Assembly (NCBI GenBank): GCA_003452275.1
Contig: DMIT01000063.1
Span: 1 to 8,953 of the forward strand
Reading direction: 5' to 3'
Source of the DNA: Rhodospirillaceae bacterium
GTDB taxonomy: Bacteria > Pseudomonadota > Alphaproteobacteria > Micavibrionales > Micavibrionaceae
Length of the DNA: 8,953 nucleotides
The notes under the pieces are model-generated. The model saw only the letters and a program-made list of their open reading frames with translations, was not told where the DNA came from and made no database searches. Both the position numbers and the translations under genes were made by a program. Of this stretch, positions 6,341-8,953 are shown piece after piece (positions within the stretch are counted from its first letter, which is position 1; the number at the start of each line of letters is the position of its first letter).

Positions 6341-6386
6341 GGGATCACAGGGCTTTCGCCCATTCGTAACCATTTTCTATGATATT

Positions 6387-7247
6387 ATGACTATGTCGAA
6401 AACAGGAACTCGCAGAACAACCATTATGAACCGCCGCGCGGGTCAACATGCCCAGCTTAAATACTGGGCTAAACGTGCGGGACTGATCGTTGCCGTCACG
6501 GGGACGGTGATTGGCGGCTTGGCCTATGCTTCGTCATCCGGTTATTTTGACCAGTTGGAAGGGCGCATGATGCGTTCTTTACATGCGCAAATGGTTGATA
6601 CGGGTTTCAAAGTGAATAATGTGATTGTGGAAGGTCGCCAAAACGCCAATATTCAGGCCTTGAAATATATTGTCGATATCCAGAAAGGCCAGTCGATTTT
6701 TGAACCCGACATTCATGCCATTCAAGACAAGCTGGAACATGTGACATGGGTCAAGTCAGCGGTGGTAGAGCGCCATTTGCCGGACACCATTGCCATTCGT
6801 TTGGAAGAACGCCGCCCGATGGCCCTGTGGCAGCATCAGGGCAAATTATCTGTCATCGATACCGAAGGTGAAGTGCTGGCTGATGGAAATCTGGGGCGCT
6901 TTAAACATTTGATGATTCTGGTGGGCGACGAAGCGCCCAAGCAAGCCAAGGATCTGGTCTCCATGATTACCGTGGAACCTGATTTAAGATCACGCGTTGA
7001 ATCCGCAAAATGGATCGGGGGGCGCCGTTGGGATTTATATTTGAAGAATGGTGTTTCGGTCAAATTGCCCGAAGATGATTTGGGGCAGGCTGTGCGCCGT
7101 CTGGCCAGTGCGCAAGGCGAAGCCAAATTGATGGACCGTAAAATCCAGTCGATTGATTTGCGCGACCCGTTGCGCATCGTGGTGCAAACCGAGCCGGGGG
7201 CCGTTGAAGAATATCAGGCGTCTTACCATCCCCAGAAGAATATTTGA
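6387..7247 (+). CDS. ftsQ: Cell division protein FtsQ
   Basis: A 286-residue bitopic divisome protein that links early and late division proteins through FtsB/FtsL. It has a basic cytoplasmic tail (1-30), a single membrane helix (about 31-48), a POTRA domain (about 74-143, FKVNNVIVEG through LPDTIAIRLEER) and the FtsQ beta domain (about 144-268, with WQHQGKLSVIDTEGEVL and SIDLRDPLRIVV). Length and layout are normal for the family. The start is uncertain: ATGs at 6387, 6393 and 6426 are in frame and none has a clear ribosome-binding site. ftsA starts 11 bases after its stop, as in other alphaproteobacteria. The expected upstream partner, a co-directional ddl, is instead on the opposite strand. 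Confidence 0.93.
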   Translation: MTMSKTGTRRTTIMNRRAGQHAQLKYWAKRAGLIVAVTGTVIGGLAYASSSGYFDQLEGRMMRSLHAQMVDTGFKVNNVIVEGRQNANIQALKYIVDIQKGQSIFEPDIHAIQDKLEHVTWVKSAVVERHLPDTIAIRLEERRPMALWQHQGKLSVIDTEGEVLADGNLGRFKHLMILVGDEAPKQAKDLVSMITVEPDLRSRVESAKWIGGRRWDLYLKNGVSVKLPEDDLGQAVRRLASAQGEAKLMDRKIQSIDLRDPLRIVVQTEPGAVEEYQASYHPQKNI

Positions 7248-7258
7248 GGGGATAGCGA

Positions 7259-8527
7259 ATGAGTAAACAATTCCATCCCAAAGGATCGGTCATTGCGGCA
7301 TTGGATATAGGCTCCACAAAAGTTGCCTGTTTCATTGCGCGTATCCGCGATGATATCGGCAATATTGATTTGATCGGTATAGGGCATCAGGCATCACAAG
7401 GGATCAAATCAGGTACGGTTGTTGATCTGGATCTGGCCGAAGGGGCCATCCGTCAGGCTGTCCATGCGGCAGAGAATATGGCAGCGGATGTGACCAAAGG
7501 ATATCCGCTTCGCGAGGTCATCGTGAATGTACCTGCAACCCATTCCCATTCCCGCCTGATGAATATGGGGGTACAGATTCTGGGATCGGCGGTGACCGAA
7601 AATGATATCCGGCGCGCCTTGGCAAAAGCGCAGGATCAGGTGGTCGGCAATGATGTCGAACTCATCCATACCATTCCGACAGCGTACCGCATTGACGGGC
7701 ATGAAGGGATTAAAGAACCGCGTGGCCTATACGGACAACATCTGGATGTTGATGTCCATATGGTGATGGGCAATATCGCGCCGCTGCGAAATATGGCGAG
7801 TTGTATCCAGTCATCGCATCTTGATATTACGGCGCTCTGTTCAACGCCCTATGCTGCGGGGCTTGCCTGTCTGGTCGAGGACGAGATGGATATGGGCTGT
7901 ACCGTGGTTGATATGGGCGGCGGAACGACGTCGATTGCGGTCTTTTACGGTCGCGAATTGATTTATACCGATGCCATTCCGGTGGGCGGTCAGCATGTCA
8001 CCAATGACATTGCACGCGGATTGACAACGTCTCTTCATTCCGCCGAGCGGATGAAGACATTATATGGCAGCGCCATTGCCACCGCCACAGATGAAAAAGA
8101 TTTGATCGATGTCCCTCCGTTGGGGGAAGAGGATAGTTTAAGCCCCAACCATGTCCCGCGTTCTTATCTGGTCAGTATTATTGCACCCCGTATTGAAGAA
8201 ACGATGGAACTGGTGCGGTCGCGCCTGATTGATAGCGGCTTGGGGCCGATTGCCGGTCGCCGCGTGGTTCTGACCGGTGGCGCGAGCCAGATTCCGGGAC
8301 TGCGCGAACTGTCCCAGAAATATTTAGAGAAACAAGTGCGATTGGGGCGTCCGATCCGTTTGCAAGGGTTGCCTGATGCGGTCAGTGGCCCTGCGTTCTC
8401 GGCAACAGCAGGGTTGCTTCATTACGTCACAGAACGGTTTAACGAGATGCCGGCGGAAATCATGGCAACGGTCGAGGCGGGCACAATCTGGCAACGCGCC
8501 AAACTGTGGCTGCGTGAAAACTGGTAG
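7259..8527 (+). CDS. ftsA: Cell division protein FtsA (actin-like membrane tether of FtsZ)
   Basis: A 422-residue actin-fold ATPase that anchors FtsZ filaments to the membrane and recruits late divisome proteins. The phosphate-1 motif ALDIGSTKV (14-22), phosphate-2 motif VDMGGGTTS (217-225) and adenosine motif TGGASQIPG (339-347) are all intact. The FtsA-specific 1C domain lies about 88-170 (VIVNVPATHSHS onward). The tail TIWQRAKLWLRENW (409-422) is the amphipathic helix that binds the inner membrane. A strong GAGGGG ribosome-binding site precedes the ATG by seven bases. It sits 11 bases after ftsQ and 22 bases before an amidase gene, not ftsZ. Confidence 0.96.
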   Translation: MSKQFHPKGSVIAALDIGSTKVACFIARIRDDIGNIDLIGIGHQASQGIKSGTVVDLDLAEGAIRQAVHAAENMAADVTKGYPLREVIVNVPATHSHSRLMNMGVQILGSAVTENDIRRALAKAQDQVVGNDVELIHTIPTAYRIDGHEGIKEPRGLYGQHLDVDVHMVMGNIAPLRNMASCIQSSHLDITALCSTPYAAGLACLVEDEMDMGCTVVDMGGGTTSIAVFYGRELIYTDAIPVGGQHVTNDIARGLTTSLHSAERMKTLYGSAIATATDEKDLIDVPPLGEEDSLSPNHVPRSYLVSIIAPRIEETMELVRSRLIDSGLGPIAGRRVVLTGGASQIPGLRELSQKYLEKQVRLGRPIRLQGLPDAVSGPAFSATAGLLHYVTERFNEMPAEIMATVEAGTIWQRAKLWLRENW

Positions 8528-8549
8528 CAGAGGGTGAGAGGGTTAGGCC

Positions 8550-8953
8550 ATGCATGTTATTTCCTGCCCATCGCCTAATTTTAATGAACGTACTGACGGG
8601 CAATCGCCTTCAATGGTCATCATTCATTATACGGGAACCCCCACGGCGGAAGAAGCGCGATTGCGTTTTTGTGATGCATCCCCCACCGATGATATTGGGC
8701 GAATATCACCGCATTATATGATTGATGGGGATGGCAGGCTTTATAAATTCGTCGAAGAAGACAAACGCGCATGGCACGCGGGCCGCGCATCGTGGGGGGC
8801 GATCACGGATATCAATTCGGCCTCCATCGGTATTGAAATCTGGAACACAGGGCATGAGCATGATTTCGAATCCTTCGCGCCATTGCAGATAGAATCATTG
8901 ATCGATCTGATTCGCGATATTCGCACCCGCTGGAATATTCCCCAGCAAAATAT
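8550..8953 (+). CDS. N-acetylmuramoyl-L-alanine amidase, AmpD/AmiD family (Amidase_2), 3'-truncated
   Basis: The first 134 codons of a zinc amidase that cleaves the bond between N-acetylmuramic acid and the stem peptide during wall turnover or recycling. The fold markers are in order: MVIIHYTGT with zinc ligand H26, SPHYMIDGDGRLYKFV (53-68), RAWHAG with H76, and SIGIEIWN with catalytic-region E96. The third zinc ligand would lie beyond the window. No signal peptide or lipobox is present, so a cytoplasmic AmpD-like recycling role is likelier than a periplasmic AmiD-like one. The start at 8550 is supported by AGAGGG seven bases upstream. It is co-directional with ftsA at 22 bases, suggesting co-transcription. 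Confidence 0.9.
   Translation, partial: MHVISCPSPNFNERTDGQSPSMVIIHYTGTPTAEEARLRFCDASPTDDIGRISPHYMIDGDGRLYKFVEEDKRAWHAGRASWGAITDINSASIGIEIWNTGHEHDFESFAPLQIESLIDLIRDIRTRWNIPQQN

Larger units (their letters stand above)
6224..6386. promoter_or_regulatory. Divergent ddl-ftsQ intergenic region
   Basis: This 163-bp AT-rich region serves both directions. It holds the leaderless-type promoter of ddl near 6231, the TATAAT of ftsQ at 6307, and two inverted repeats in the ftsQ leader. A factor bound at the repeats would affect ftsQ directly and could influence ddl. I saw no TTAA-N7-TTAA (CtrA-type) site here. Confidence 0.5.

Noticed and set aside
6224..6373. A 50-residue N-terminal extension of the tandem Ddl from the in-frame ATG at 6373
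   Set aside because: The extension resembles no Ddl N-terminus, crosses the ftsQ leader hairpins and promoter, and the family motif KIAVLCGG begins naturally just after the ATG at 6223.

Overview
The window looks like a chromosomal segment of an alphaproteobacterium of moderate GC content. The evidence is an ftsQ-ftsA pair with alphaproteobacterial-looking sequences, weak or absent Shine-Dalgarno signals on several genes, and a Fur-type operator. A deeper placement, for example near Micavibrio-like lineages, is only a guess. There are no RNA genes, insertion sequences, CRISPR arrays or gene-free stretches over 300 bases.

Left arm (1-3272, plus strand). This is a tight run of four genes. It starts with the C-terminal part of an outer-membrane secretin of the MshL/PilN (type IVb or MSHA pilus) kind, cut by the window edge. 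Next come an ABC-2-type membrane permease with no ATPase gene in view, a membrane-anchored TPR-like protein whose start overlaps the permease stop (TAATG), and a transcription factor with seven predicted membrane helices fused to a C-terminal AraC-type DNA-binding domain. Functional linkage is inferred only from spacing and orientation.

Middle (3302-6223, minus strand). An unrecognised 134-residue protein with a Cys-rich C-terminal end lies behind a promoter whose -35 region sits inside two tandem Fur-like boxes, which suggests an iron-repressed orphan gene. Upstream of it lies an 800-residue protein made of two complete D-alanine-D-alanine ligase modules in tandem. Both modules keep nearly all catalytic residues but differ at informative positions. 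The C-terminal module has Phe where dipeptide ligases have Tyr216 (E. coli DdlB numbering), a change associated with D-Ala-D-lactate ligases. The N-terminal module has Asp in place of the metal-binding Glu270. This gene may be read from a leaderless message.

Right arm (6387-8953, plus strand). ftsQ, ftsA and a cytoplasmic-looking AmpD/AmiD-type N-acetylmuramoyl-L-alanine amidase (cut by the window edge) form a likely operon. The 163-bp region shared with the divergent ligase gene holds a consensus -10 box followed by a perfect 8-bp inverted repeat. Compared with the usual alphaproteobacterial division and cell-wall (dcw) order ddl-ftsQ-ftsA-ftsZ, ddl is inverted and duplicated in tandem, and an amidase occupies the slot where ftsZ is expected. 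The right half is therefore a rearranged peptidoglycan-precursor, divisome and wall-recycling locus. The most interesting items are the asymmetric tandem ligase and the Fur-controlled orphan.
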